Origin: a virus
IMG/VR virus record: IMGVR_UViG_3300032117_000037
Location: 1 to 54,713 of that record
Reading direction: 5' to 3' (one strand)
Length of the DNA stretch: 54,713 nt
In this document: piece after piece, positions 41,167 through 50,009 of the stretch
How positions within the stretch are numbered: the first letter of the stretch is position 1
How the letters are laid out: the number at the start of each line of letters is the position of its first letter
Notes under the pieces: model-generated
What the model was told of the DNA's origin: nothing
What the model saw: the letters and a program-made list of their open reading frames with translations, nothing else
The model's database searches: none
Made by a program: the position numbers and the translations under genes

Positions 41167-41961
41167 TTAAACGCCAGTGGCTTGTAAATATTGATGAGTT
41201 CCAAAATTCCACTTCACTAAGAGTTCAGTGAACCCTGCGAAAGTTAAAGTTTGGGTCGTAGATGTAGTAGCCGCTGCAGATAAGTTTACTGTTGTACCAG
41301 ATACTGATGCAACATAAGCACCAGCAGGAATGCCAGTACCATAAACTTGCATACCAACATAAATGTTAGCATTAGCTGCAGATAATGTTACTACTGTTGT
41401 GCTGTTTGTAGTAGCTGTTTGTGATGCTGATAACGCTGTATCAGGTACACCTTGGATAATACGAACAGGCAATGAAAGTGTTGTAGTAACACCGTTAATT
41501 GCAACTGCTGAATCACCAGTTACTGTTGAACCAGTATTTTGTACTAAAGCAGCATTTAAACCGATTGCGTATTGACCGATAGCAGTCATTGTTGTGCCAG
41601 ATGTTACAGCAGCAACTTTGAATACTGTGTCAGGATCTTCTACTACTACAGCTGTAATGTCACCAGCTGGAAGCACAGGAGATGTTACACCACCTGGGTA
41701 GTATTGTTGCCAAATACGTTGATTTGTACTTGGGTTAGTATAGTAACAACCAACGAAAACACCAACTGGGGATGCAGTAGCTGTACCAGTGTCTTTAGTA
41801 ACTGTACCGTCTGATTGGATCTTAACTGCGTCACCATTATAGATTGCAGTCGCTGAACCATTAGCGATAGGGAAGTTACGTGTTGCACCAGCAAATACTT
41901 GACCACCAATTAGATTAACTGGCTTGAGCCCATATGGGGCTGGTACTGAAGGATATGCCAT
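41167..41961 (-). CDS. Probable capsid decoration or head protein
   Basis: A 264-residue protein starting AYPSVPAPYGLKPVNLIGGQVFAGATRNFPI, which I recognise as a companion of the major capsid gene in aquatic podoviruses. The rest is Thr/Ala/Val-rich beta structure, including an immunoglobulin-like stretch (about 175-240, TVVTLSAANANIYVGMQVYG). Probably decorates the capsid surface. Confidence 0.7.
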   Translation of the reverse strand: MAYPSVPAPYGLKPVNLIGGQVFAGATRNFPIANGSATAIYNGDAVKIQSDGTVTKDTGTATASPVGVFVGCYYTNPSTNQRIWQQYYPGGVTSPVLPAGDITAVVVEDPDTVFKVAAVTSGTTMTAIGQYAIGLNAALVQNTGSTVTGDSAVAINGVTTTLSLPVRIIQGVPDTALSASQTATTNSTTVVTLSAANANIYVGMQVYGTGIPAGAYVASVSGTTVNLSAAATTSTTQTLTFAGFTELLVKWNFGTHQYLQATGV

Positions 41962-41979
41962 TTAAAACTCCTAATATAG

Positions 41980-42429
41980 TTAATTTTTATTACCAAAAGA
42001 TACTGTAGACTTACGTTCTGAGAACAAAGGCATACGTGCATCATTTTGACGCATAAAACTATTATCAACTGCTTCGGCTTGTTGCTTAGTCATATTGTTC
42101 TCATAGTCCATACGGGCTTGAACAAACTCTTGCGGAGCCTTACATAATAATAGTCCGCCAATCTCAATGTTGTCTTTAAAACGACTATCGGGATCAACTA
42201 GCAAGGAAAACTTAGGTTGTTCTTCTGCTCTTACTGGTTCCCATCCTTCTCTTAAACGAGAGGAGAGATTTTTCGGATCAGCAACGTTAAGCATTGAAAC
42301 TCTAATCCATCTATACGCATAACCAGCTTGCTTATCTGGTTCTGGTAGCAATTCAGGAGGGGTCCAAGCTTTTGGACGCTCTTCTTGTTGACGAGTTTGT
42401 ACATCACGGGGAATTCTATTTTCAGCCAT
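41980..42429 (-). CDS. Conserved head-module protein
   Basis: A 149-residue acidic/Arg-rich protein: WTPPELLPEPDKQAGYAYRWIRVSM and FKDNIEIGGLLLCKAPQEFVQARMDYENNM are widely conserved phrases next to capsid genes in this phage type. Function not established; an assembly factor is plausible. Overlaps the scaffold gene by eight bases. Confidence 0.65.
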   Translation of the reverse strand: MAENRIPRDVQTRQQEERPKAWTPPELLPEPDKQAGYAYRWIRVSMLNVADPKNLSSRLREGWEPVRAEEQPKFSLLVDPDSRFKDNIEIGGLLLCKAPQEFVQARMDYENNMTKQQAEAVDNSFMRQNDARMPLFSERKSTVSFGNKN

Positions 42430-43381
42430 TTTGGGACTCCAATTTAGTTAATTCCATAGCATATTGCTCTGGAGAAAGTTTGAACTTTTTAGCCAAAGCT
42501 AATTGCGTTTGCGTCAGTCTAATCTTTTTTGGGGATGTAGAACGTGTTGCAGGTGCTACTACTGTAGCGGGTTTTTTGGCAGAGTCTTTGGTCTCTGTTG
42601 TTTCGCTCTGAAATTTTTCAGGGAAACGTTTACGCATCTCGGTATCAATTGCGTTCCAGTAAGTGTCGGAGCCTGTCGGGACACCGTCTCTTTCCAGACG
42701 CTTATGAATACCCATTGCAAGGAAACTCATATCCTCATCCACACCGTACCAACTATTTTTATCTAGCCAGGACTGGGTTTTTGAGTCCAGCTTAGGTGTA
42801 GGTTGAGCTTGAGGTATTTTAACCTGATTTTCCTCGTTTTGTAAAGCACTTTCTTCATATTGTGGCTTATAACGCTCAATTTCTTGGGCTTTTATCTTTG
42901 CAGCCATCAATTGTTCTTGTGCTTCAATCAAAGCTTGAGAATCACCAGCATCTAATGCCTCTTTAATTTGACGTTTTGCAATGTCTAATTCACGAGTTGA
43001 GTTCTCTTTAGCAGTAGAAACATAGACTTTTTCACCATCTGAAAGACGGTTTTTAAGCTTTTTAGTCTCATCTAATAAAGATTGAGCTACACGAATAGCT
43101 TCTTCTTGTTCACGAAGTGCTTGTTCCTTAGCTCTACGCTCATCGTTAATGAGCTTTTTCATTTGTAATAGACGTTGTTTAGCTTCTTTAGAGTATTCTT
43201 CTAAAGTATCTTCTTCAACTTCTTTTACAATTTCTTCAGGTAAAGGAGTAGCGTTCTTTTGATCTTCAATAGGACGATCATCCTCTACTTCGATTTCAAT
43301 CTTAGCTTCAGGTTCCTTTTCTACTTCTGGAGCCTTAACTTCTTCTTCGATTTCATCTGGGAATTTAAATTCTTCAGCCAT
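42422..43381 (-). CDS. Probable scaffolding protein
   Basis: A 319-residue highly charged protein. The first 70 residues are acidic (EVKAPEVEKEPEAKIEIEVED), then a long coiled coil (LDETKKLKNRLSDGEKVYV) and a basic C-terminus with KKIRLTQTQLALAKKFKLSPEQYA. Acidic head, helical body and basic capsid-binding tail between portal and capsid genes are typical of scaffolds. Confidence 0.8.
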   Translation of the reverse strand: MAEEFKFPDEIEEEVKAPEVEKEPEAKIEIEVEDDRPIEDQKNATPLPEEIVKEVEEDTLEEYSKEAKQRLLQMKKLINDERRAKEQALREQEEAIRVAQSLLDETKKLKNRLSDGEKVYVSTAKENSTRELDIAKRQIKEALDAGDSQALIEAQEQLMAAKIKAQEIERYKPQYEESALQNEENQVKIPQAQPTPKLDSKTQSWLDKNSWYGVDEDMSFLAMGIHKRLERDGVPTGSDTYWNAIDTEMRKRFPEKFQSETTETKDSAKKPATVVAPATRSTSPKKIRLTQTQLALAKKFKLSPEQYAMELTKLESQNG

Positions 43382-43389
43382 ATATCCTC

Positions 43390-43800
43390 CTAAACACGAC
43401 TAATTCCACGAGGATCTTGTACTACTGCCTCGACAGAATCATCATTGATTAATCGGAATTCACGACCATGAATCTTTAATCGTGTGCCTGTATTAGGACG
43501 TGCAAGGATAAAATCTCCTTTTTTACACCACGGTCCTGTAGGGAAACGCTTTTCGTCCTTGTAACAATCAGGACCCATATCTACAACAAAGAATACTGTA
43601 GATAGAACTTCTTCGTTTCTCATTGTATCAGTGGATTTTAAAATACCACTGTCAAATTTATCTTCAGCTTCTGGTAAGGCACATAACATTCTATAGCCTT
43701 GTGGTACTGGAAGCTGTCTTGCTTTTTCCTCATCCGTTTGGGGAAGAGTTGTTGCTTGGGTTACATCATCGGGATTTGATCCGATTAGTAGTTCACTCAT
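43390..43800 (-). CDS. GroES-like co-chaperonin
   Basis: A 136-residue protein with the Cpn10 pattern: VPQGYRMLCALPEAEDKFDSGILKS, then VVDMGPDCYKDEKRFPTGPWCKKGDFILARPNTGTRLKIHGREFRLINDDSVEAVV. The region between (mobile loop) binds GroEL. Phage versions such as T4 gp31 help fold capsid proteins. An N-terminal 25-residue extension and C-terminal tail are phage-specific. Next to scaffold and capsid genes, supporting that role. Confidence 0.8.
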   Translation of the reverse strand: MSELLIGSNPDDVTQATTLPQTDEEKARQLPVPQGYRMLCALPEAEDKFDSGILKSTDTMRNEEVLSTVFFVVDMGPDCYKDEKRFPTGPWCKKGDFILARPNTGTRLKIHGREFRLINDDSVEAVVQDPRGISRV

Positions 43801-43981
43801 CTGAGTTCTCCATATTGTGTTTTAGGTCTGATACAAACATACGTGCAGAGAGAAGACCTTTTATCTCACCGCATATTCTTTGGTATTCAGCGAAGTCTTT
43901 GGCTTCGCCTACTCCCAAAATTTCTTCTAATCGTCTTACCTTTTCATCTATCTGTTTGAGAATTAGATCTAAAAGTTGCAT
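43793..43981 (-). CDS. Small coiled-coil head-module protein
   Basis: Sixty-two residues: LILKQIDEKVRRLEEILGVGEAKDFAEYQRICGEIKGLL is a helical pattern conserved next to portal genes in podoviruses. Possibly a portal- or head-associated cofactor. Overlaps the co-chaperonin gene by eight bases. Confidence 0.65.
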   Translation of the reverse strand: MQLLDLILKQIDEKVRRLEEILGVGEAKDFAEYQRICGEIKGLLSARMFVSDLKHNMENSDE

Positions 43982-43984
43982 TTA

Positions 43985-46528
43985 TTACTCCTTTGGTTGT
44001 TTAGGTTCGTTTTTAGATTGTTCATTTTGATGTTGATGTTCTTTCTTTTGTTTTACCAATTCAGAAAGCACTCTTACATCATTTGCATTTTTAGTGTTTT
44101 GCATTTGTTGTTTAGACTTACCAATGTCAGCACCGATACGTAATCCTTCAATCTTTTGTTTAGCTTCAAGATTAGCTTTATCATTTTGAGCTTTAGCAGC
44201 CGTTTGCATACCAGCAATTTCTTTCTGAGCTGCAATACGTTGTTTTTCAACTTCGATTTGGTCAGCTTTAGCAGCAGCTTCAATCTGCATCTTCTTCATC
44301 TTAATCTCAATTTCTTGAGCTTTTAATTGAAGTTCTTTCATTTGCATTTGGATGACAGGATCATTAGCAGCTTGTTGAGCTTGTTGAGCAGCCACAGCAG
44401 TTTGATTTTGATTGAGCAAGTTTTGAGCAGCAGGAACAGCGGCTTTAGTAATAGCGGCTTCTTGTTCAGGTGTAAGACCCCAATCAGGATCATCACTGAA
44501 CGGTATATCAATACCAGCCATAAGTTCCATTTGACGTTTATACTCAAGACCTACGTGCTCTGTGATATGTGCTTGCATAGCTTGCATAATCATAGGAGCT
44601 TGTGGGTTTTGACCAATGATTTGCTTAATCTTAGGATCATTCATTGCAGCCATATGAATTTGAATATGTGCTTGATGATCTTGGTATGGGAAAGCTTTTA
44701 AAGGTTGATTCTTTAAAGCATTCACATTCTCAGTGATTGCATCTACAGGTTTCATATCATCTGGCATAGGAACTAACTTCTCAGCGTTCTTAATACCAAT
44801 CACATCTAACATCTGACGATGTAAGTAAGGTAAGTTATAAAGCTGTGGAGCAGTTTGAGATAATTGAAGTACTGCCTGATACTGTACGACTTTTTGTGAC
44901 ATCGTAGCTGCATTAGGATCAGATACTGGAATGATAGTCGTAGTTTCGTAGTCTTTTTTACGTGCAGTTCTGCTACCTTCAGATGGTTCATAATCATAAT
45001 CTTCAGGTGCATAGTCAGCAATAATGTCTTTTAATAATCTAAACTCTTGTTTCATTGAGTAATGAATACGAGCTTGGATCGCTGACATGACTTTTAAAGT
45101 ACGTTCTAGGATAGCTAGTGTAGTTCCTACAGGGCTATTTGCAGACATATCAGAAACTTTAATATCACCAGCAGAAGCGAATCTACGACCTTCTTCAACA
45201 ATTTGATTGAGTAAAGTAATTAAAGTCTGGCTTGGTTCCTTATATGGCAATGGCATGATGTTATCTTTCATTGCACCAGAAGGCACATCTACGTCCCTAA
45301 ATTCTCCTGGAGCGATTGGAGTATCATCACCTTTGACTCTAAGGCCTCTGGTCTTAAATCCACCAGGGAGATTTGCAAGTGATCCAGCGTCAACTAATTG
45401 TCTAAGTATGGATGTTCCAGATTTTGCAAATGCTCCGATTAAGTGGATTAAGCCAAAACAATAAAATCCAAATCCTGGGATATAACCGTAGTGTACAAAG
45501 TGTTGACGCTTTTGATGGGTCTTATCATCAGGATCCCAATTACGTCTAATTGCTAAAATATTACCTGAACTCTTTTCTAAAGTAACAACATAAGGAAGAG
45601 CTAAACCTGTAGATTCACCTTTGTCGTCTGTATGTTCATAACCTGGCAAGTCAAGGTTAACATGCATCTCTAAGATCTTATAACGATCATCAGTCGTAGC
45701 ACGGAAGCCTAATTTCTCGGCAATTTTCTTTTCTATTTCATCAAGCGTATTGTCTGGATCACCAAGATCAATGTCACGATAAAAGCCAGCAACTTGTAAA
45801 TGGCGAAGTTCATTTTCTGTTTTCCTCATCACATGGGTTACACGTTCAGCAGACTCTAAGCTTGATGCACCATAAGGTACAACCAAGTCTTCTGCTGGGA
45901 CATACATAGATACTTGACGATCCAATTGTGGATCAACATAAATCTTTTTAAAGCCGTTACCTGAAAGACCTAGACCCCATAACATTCTTTCATGTTCAGG
46001 TCTATATTCAGTCATTACGTCTACGAGTTCGTGGTTCATATCATCAACCACACGTTCCATTGCTTTTTTCTTTTCTGGTGTTTCTTTACCTACTATCTCA
46101 CCTTTAACAGGACCAGATGCAGGGAAAGTATCCATGATGGTTTCTGACTGGAACTTAACGACTGCTTCGGATAGGACTGGATGGAATACACCACAGGCAC
46201 CTTCCCATGGTTCGTTACGTTCTTCAATCTTAAGACCTAGAAGTTCTAAACCATCTACATAGGTTTGAATCCAGTCTTTTCTTGAATCTATATCTGATTG
46301 GAAGTCACCGATCAAATCTCCACCAATTTGTTGGAGTTGACCTTCTGACATATGTTCTGCTAAGTTTTCGCTAAAGTCATCGTCTTCACCCTTTTCCATA
46401 TGCATATCCATACCTGGAAGATGAATGTCTAATGATTCTGGGTTTTCAATTTCAATCTCCATGTCAGGTTGTTCATTAATTGCAGATAAACCTTGTGGAG
46501 CTTCGTATATTGCTTTTTCGATTGCCAT
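43985..46528 (-). CDS. Portal protein
   Basis: An 847-residue protein, large as in P22-like portals. RKDWIQTYVDGLELLGLKIEERNEPWEGACGVFHPVLSEAVVKFQSE (about 80-130) is a well-known portal phrase; YEHTDDKG, RRNWDPDD, GYIPGFGFYCFGLIHLIG are further family-type motifs. The C-terminal 150 residues are a Gln/Lys-rich coiled coil (AQEIEIKMKKMQIEAAAKADQ), like the barrel of P22 portals. Forms the dodecameric DNA entry ring. Confidence 0.9.
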   Translation of the reverse strand: MAIEKAIYEAPQGLSAINEQPDMEIEIENPESLDIHLPGMDMHMEKGEDDDFSENLAEHMSEGQLQQIGGDLIGDFQSDIDSRKDWIQTYVDGLELLGLKIEERNEPWEGACGVFHPVLSEAVVKFQSETIMDTFPASGPVKGEIVGKETPEKKKAMERVVDDMNHELVDVMTEYRPEHERMLWGLGLSGNGFKKIYVDPQLDRQVSMYVPAEDLVVPYGASSLESAERVTHVMRKTENELRHLQVAGFYRDIDLGDPDNTLDEIEKKIAEKLGFRATTDDRYKILEMHVNLDLPGYEHTDDKGESTGLALPYVVTLEKSSGNILAIRRNWDPDDKTHQKRQHFVHYGYIPGFGFYCFGLIHLIGAFAKSGTSILRQLVDAGSLANLPGGFKTRGLRVKGDDTPIAPGEFRDVDVPSGAMKDNIMPLPYKEPSQTLITLLNQIVEEGRRFASAGDIKVSDMSANSPVGTTLAILERTLKVMSAIQARIHYSMKQEFRLLKDIIADYAPEDYDYEPSEGSRTARKKDYETTTIIPVSDPNAATMSQKVVQYQAVLQLSQTAPQLYNLPYLHRQMLDVIGIKNAEKLVPMPDDMKPVDAITENVNALKNQPLKAFPYQDHQAHIQIHMAAMNDPKIKQIIGQNPQAPMIMQAMQAHITEHVGLEYKRQMELMAGIDIPFSDDPDWGLTPEQEAAITKAAVPAAQNLLNQNQTAVAAQQAQQAANDPVIQMQMKELQLKAQEIEIKMKKMQIEAAAKADQIEVEKQRIAAQKEIAGMQTAAKAQNDKANLEAKQKIEGLRIGADIGKSKQQMQNTKNANDVRVLSELVKQKKEHQHQNEQSKNEPKQPKE

Positions 46529-46536
46529 AATTGTCC

Positions 46537-47040
46537 TTATCTAAATGCGGGTCCCATAGCCCAAGCCACCGCTGTAAATCTCTCACCAGAGGTAACAGCA
46601 GTCACTCGATGTGGTAACACCGATGGAAAAACGATAATACTTCCCTTAGGAAGTTTTGGAATTGGAGAGTCCAAGTCCTTTAGTTCTAGTAAGCCACCTT
46701 CATAATCATCTGGGTTTGACAGAATAAGTATTGAGGAGAGTTTGCGTTGATTGCCAAACTCGTCTGGATTGTAAGAGTCACTATGCCAATCATAGTGGCC
46801 ACCTACTTTATAATGTCCGATCTGGACTGGTTCTATATAAGATGTTGCATAATTCCAATTTGCTTGGATATTGGCAAGTCCTATATAACTCTGCATTATA
46901 CATCCAACTGGCTCCATTGGGTTAACAAATACAATATTTGTTTGACGTTTGTCTGGATTTATGTATGTTTCATTTGCATGCATAAAACCACCGTCTTTAC
47001 CTTTAGACCAGTCAATTTCTTTTAGGATAAGATCACACAT
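46537..47040 (-). CDS. 2OG-Fe(II) oxygenase (PiuC-like)
   Basis: A 167-residue protein. HYDWHSDSY gives H86-x-D88, then the distal His144 (FPSVLPHRVTAV) and Arg154 (GERFTAVAW) that binds 2-oxoglutarate. KLSSILILSNPDDYEGGLLEL is the typical jelly-roll strand. This PiuC/P4H-like family is frequent in phages, substrates mostly unknown; PiuC-type genes in bacteria are often iron-regulated. It sits between portal and TerL under the Fur-box-like promoter. Confidence 0.85.
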   Translation of the reverse strand: MCDLILKEIDWSKGKDGGFMHANETYINPDKRQTNIVFVNPMEPVGCIMQSYIGLANIQANWNYATSYIEPVQIGHYKVGGHYDWHSDSYNPDEFGNQRKLSSILILSNPDDYEGGLLELKDLDSPIPKLPKGSIIVFPSVLPHRVTAVTSGERFTAVAWAMGPAFR

Positions 47041-47080
47041 ATCTTCTGATATGATTCTTTCCTGCCACCATACACGTGTC

Positions 47081-48571
47081 TTAATAATAAGCTACTCTCC
47101 TTCTAAATTCTCTTGGTTCATCGGGCTCATCACTTGGTAACGGTATAAAGCCACCACGTCTAAATCTAAGTAAAGCCTGTGTCGTGGAGTCGACTAAGTC
47201 GTCATGGTCTGAGTTAGGGAATGCAGCCATTTCCTCGATGACTTCCTCCGCCCACCTTTTACGAGGAGCCCACACTTTGCCTGATGCGAAAAGATCTGTT
47301 ACTGAATTCACACGACTAATCTTGTCATTACCTCGTGTCGGTGTAAATTCTTGTACAGGTATACCCATACGTCTTAACTCAAAGATTAAAGGTGCACCTG
47401 AGGCCTTAGCTTCCACGATAAACGCATCTGGGTTCCACTCTTGATACATTTGCATAGCCCTTCCCTTTAGTTCAGGAAACTCCATACGTTCCTTTAAAGC
47501 GTCAAGCAAAATAATGTTAGGGTCGTTTGGGTTTTCATTTAAGAAGAAGACACCCCAAGTTGTACATGCACTATAGTCAGAACGCTCTGACTTTGTAAAA
47601 GCAGTATCCCAACTTTGTATAATAAATTCACAAGGAGGAGGGATTTCTTTTTCCCACACGTTCCACCATTCCCGTTTAACTAAAGCACCTTCTTCGGAAG
47701 TCGGGTCTTGTTGATACTGTGCTTGCCATTTAGATAAAGGCAACTCAATACGTAACTTATTAAGTTCGTCATAAGACCAGAACTCTGGCCATAAAGGTTT
47801 ATCGTTAGGAAGAATCGCTGGGAGTTCAATAATCTCCCACTCATCTCCATCACGATCTACCATGGCACTTAAAATCTTTCCAGTCAGGTCTCGTTTAGAC
47901 CAACGAGTCATAACGACTACGATAGAACCACCTGGCTGTAAACGTTGTCTTGGACCAGAGGTATACCATTCGTACACCTTGTCGAAGACAGAAGGATCAC
48001 CAGATGCTAAGGCCGCTTCTTGCTCAGAGTGTGGATCATCAATAATAAGAAGGTCAGCACCTTTACCAGTAACAGTACCACCAACGCCAATAGCAAAGTA
48101 CTCCCCATTAGCATTAGTCGACCAACGTCCAGCAGCTTTCGAATCACTTCTAAGGGAAACATTAGGAAATACACGAGCATAAGCCTCCGAGTCCACTAGG
48201 TTACGAACTTTACGTCCAAAGCCAACTGCTAGTTCAGCTGTGTTCGAACATTGAATAATCTTCTTATTAGGAAACTGCCCTAAGTACCAAGCAGGAAGTA
48301 AATAAGACGCAAACTCAGACTTAGTATGACGAGGAGGCATGTTAATAATAAGACGCTTAGTTTTTCCACTGGCTATTTCCTCAAATTTTTTAGCCATAAC
48401 TGCATGATGTCTTCCATCGATGAAACCTGGCCACATCGTCTTAACAAACGTCAGGAAGTCTTTTTGACCCTGTTCTCTTAAGACGGTGTCTTGGTATTCC
48501 TTAACCCGTTCCCAAATAGGGACTTGTTCAGCTTCGGGTAAGAGCTTAATGAGTTCTTCTATCTCGTTCAT
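47081..48571 (-). CDS. terL: Terminase large subunit
   Basis: A 496-residue ATPase-nuclease. RLIINMPPRHTKSEF (about 73-87) is the Walker A-like P-loop; LLIIDDPH the Walker B; VVVMTRW a coupling-like motif; IIQSWDTAFTKSERSDYSACTTWG the first nuclease Asp, with VEAKASG and DHDDLVDSTTQAL completing the RNase H-like metal site. Pumps DNA into the prohead and cuts at the end of packaging. Start (ATGA) overlaps the small 48568 ORF. Confidence 0.95.
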   Translation of the reverse strand: MNEIEELIKLLPEAEQVPIWERVKEYQDTVLREQGQKDFLTFVKTMWPGFIDGRHHAVMAKKFEEIASGKTKRLIINMPPRHTKSEFASYLLPAWYLGQFPNKKIIQCSNTAELAVGFGRKVRNLVDSEAYARVFPNVSLRSDSKAAGRWSTNANGEYFAIGVGGTVTGKGADLLIIDDPHSEQEAALASGDPSVFDKVYEWYTSGPRQRLQPGGSIVVVMTRWSKRDLTGKILSAMVDRDGDEWEIIELPAILPNDKPLWPEFWSYDELNKLRIELPLSKWQAQYQQDPTSEEGALVKREWWNVWEKEIPPPCEFIIQSWDTAFTKSERSDYSACTTWGVFFLNENPNDPNIILLDALKERMEFPELKGRAMQMYQEWNPDAFIVEAKASGAPLIFELRRMGIPVQEFTPTRGNDKISRVNSVTDLFASGKVWAPRKRWAEEVIEEMAAFPNSDHDDLVDSTTQALLRFRRGGFIPLPSDEPDEPREFRRRVAYY

Positions 48572-48732
48572 CGTTTAAACCTAGCTTCGTAACGTCTATA
48601 CTTCGCACCCCAATATGGGTTATCTAGGATCACTTTCATCGGTTTATGAAAAATCCCAGCCCGATCAATCTTGCACCGTTTTGATGCATTCGGATGTAGA
48701 AGAAAGCGAAGCGAGATGGTAAGCCTATTCAT
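48568..48732 (-). CDS. Hypothetical 54-aa basic protein before terL
   Basis: ORF from ATG 48732 to TGA sharing ATGA with terL. The product is basic: FLLHPNASKRCKIDRAGIFHK and LDNPYWGAKYRRYEARFKR. No Shine-Dalgarno precedes it, and it overlaps the end of the HTH gene, so initiation could be coupled. Aromatic/basic end looks protein-like, but coding status is moderate. Confidence 0.45.
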   Translation of the reverse strand: MNRLTISLRFLLHPNASKRCKIDRAGIFHKPMKVILDNPYWGAKYRRYEARFKR

Positions 48733-48949
48733 GATTACGTAGTCTCATATAAGAGGGACGTATAGACCTATGCCTACCTTTTATCCCTTTACATAGTCCT
48801 AAGTCTACTAATGCCCACATCTTCCTACAAACATTACCCCTACCCTTTTCACCAGTAAGCCTCATAATGTCATCTATAGAGGGGCCAAAGCCAAACTCTT
48901 TCCACCAGGTCTCTATGATCATATAGATCTCTTTTTGTACAGGAGTCAA
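48725..48949 (-). CDS. LexA-like winged-helix DNA-binding protein
   Basis: Seventy-four residues resembling the LexA N-terminal domain: TPVQKEIYMIIETWWKEFGF-GPSIDDIMRLTG is the Q-x-x-(I/V)Y-x-x-I ... G-x-x-PSI-x-(D/E)-I pattern, then RGNVCRKMWALVDLGLCKGI (recognition helix) and R-x-x-R-SI. No protease domain, so not self-cleaving. A regulator of the phage promoters or of SOS genes is possible. Lies between TerS and TerL. Confidence 0.75.
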   Translation of the reverse strand: MTPVQKEIYMIIETWWKEFGFGPSIDDIMRLTGEKGRGNVCRKMWALVDLGLCKGIKGRHRSIRPSYMRLRNHE

Positions 48950-48963
48950 AATATATACCCTAC

Positions 48964-49836
48964 CTAGTCATGGGACCCAAAATCATCAAGGGGGGTCATT
49001 TCTATATCCACGCCTAACTCAACCTTCAAAATTTCAGATACCCCCTCCCCCTCTTCTTCTACTTCGTCTAGGGTGGGTACTTCGCTAGGATTTGATATTT
49101 GATTTTCTGGAATATTATGTAATATCTCTGCCCTATCATCATGGTCATTTAGGGGGGTGGGGTGCGGTGGGGTCTCGGATAGGGGAATATCGTTCTCCGT
49201 CTCGTCCAATTCCTCTGACATAGGTTCGTCATCTGATATAAGTTCGGCATCTTGTATCGCTTCCCCTCTTATCTCTGACAATAGTTCGTCCGCACTCCGT
49301 TTCTTATCGTCTGACAATGTGAGACTGTTACCTATAGCTTTTCGTAAGCTGTCCATTAATCGCTGTTTGACTTCGTCCGAGTTGGTGACAATCGTGGCGG
49401 TCTTATCCCTGTCTTCAAACAGTCCAACTTCGGTGAATTTGCCAATCAGTTCCAATGCTTTGAGGCGGTCTCTCGGTGACAAGTCGTCATCAATAGCGAG
49501 TTCGGTAATTTTTTCTATGGCGAGAGCTCTTAAAGAAGTAGGCAAAATAAGATGTTTTATCGTTTCTGACGCTTGTAATTGATTTATCATAAGTGAGACT
49601 TTAGTGTTGTTGAATACTTTATTGGCATTGACTGATTGTCCGTTTGGCTTCCCTTGAGTGTCATAAGCGTTTCGATAGGCTTCAGTCTTATTCATTCCCT
49701 TGAGGACGATATTTTCAGTAAACTTACGCTGTTTTGATGTTAGCTTGATGTCGTTCCCTAGTATCTTATCCAATGGGACTTGCTGTATCGCTTCGCTTAT
49801 TTGGCGTTTAGATAGCTTTGGCGGCGGTTTGGTCAT
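48964..49836 (-). CDS. terS: Terminase small subunit-like protein
   Basis: A 290-residue protein. The region LTSKQRKFTENIVLKGMNKTEAYRNAYDT is a TerS-like DNA-binding helix-turn-helix (QRKFxxNxVxxGMNxTEAYRxAY), followed by LKALELIGKFTEVGLFED, typical of terminase_2-like proteins. The C-terminal 100 residues are acidic/Pro-rich (SDDEPMSEELDETENDIP). Recognises pac sequences. Its ATG has no SD and lies 27 bases from the predicted transcription start. Confidence 0.8.
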   Translation of the reverse strand: MTKPPPKLSKRQISEAIQQVPLDKILGNDIKLTSKQRKFTENIVLKGMNKTEAYRNAYDTQGKPNGQSVNANKVFNNTKVSLMINQLQASETIKHLILPTSLRALAIEKITELAIDDDLSPRDRLKALELIGKFTEVGLFEDRDKTATIVTNSDEVKQRLMDSLRKAIGNSLTLSDDKKRSADELLSEIRGEAIQDAELISDDEPMSEELDETENDIPLSETPPHPTPLNDHDDRAEILHNIPENQISNPSEVPTLDEVEEEGEGVSEILKVELGVDIEMTPLDDFGSHD

Positions 49837-49855
49837 AGGTATAAATCAGGTATAT

Positions 49856-49870
49856 TGAGAATGATTCTCA
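49856..49870. promoter_or_regulatory. Fur-box-like 7-1-7 operator over the terminase promoter
   Basis: TGAGAAT-G-ATTCTCA is a perfect 7-1-7 inverted repeat. It matches the 7-1-7 Fur consensus TGATAAT-n-ATTATCA at all but one symmetric position, and agrees with the 19-bp GATAATGATAATCATTATC in 15 positions. It begins at the last base of the -10 and covers +1, an ideal repression site. Binding by a phage repressor instead of host Fur cannot be excluded from sequence. Confidence 0.7.
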
Positions 49871-49898
49871 TTATAGTTTAGAAATCGAACGCTGTAAA
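49863..49898 (-). promoter_or_regulatory. Sigma70-type promoter for terminase/structural operon
   Basis: On the minus strand TTTACA (49898-49893) is separated by exactly 17 bp from TATAAT (49875-49870). The -35 matches the consensus in five of six positions and the -10 fully. Predicted +1 is about 49863, giving a 27-base leader before the TerS ATG. This is the strongest promoter I can see in the window; it uses host RNA polymerase. Confidence 0.8.
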
Positions 49899-49915
49899 GC
49901 GATTTTAACGAACGA

Positions 49916-49944
49916 TTGATAGTCACTTGATATTCTGATATTAA
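49916..49944 (+). promoter_or_regulatory. Divergent promoter candidate for the right-hand early operon
   Basis: TTGATA (49916-49921), 17 bp, TATTAA (49939-49944). A second possibility closer to the gene is TTGCAA (50066-50071), 17 bp, TAAACT (50089-50094). Either would drive the plus-strand genes beginning at 50154. The 318-base gap 49837-50153 thus holds divergent promoters, an operator, a palindrome and a hairpin, without a convincing gene. Confidence 0.45.
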
Positions 49945-50009
49945 CTTTTTAATCGTTTGTTATAGTGCGATTGTGTGCTTTTTAGCTATAAAGTGCTTTT
50001 TCGCTTCGC

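Noticed and set aside
44074-45021. Leu/Lys-rich ORFs opposite or within the portal gene
   Set aside because: Frame shadows of the coiled-coil portal C-terminus.
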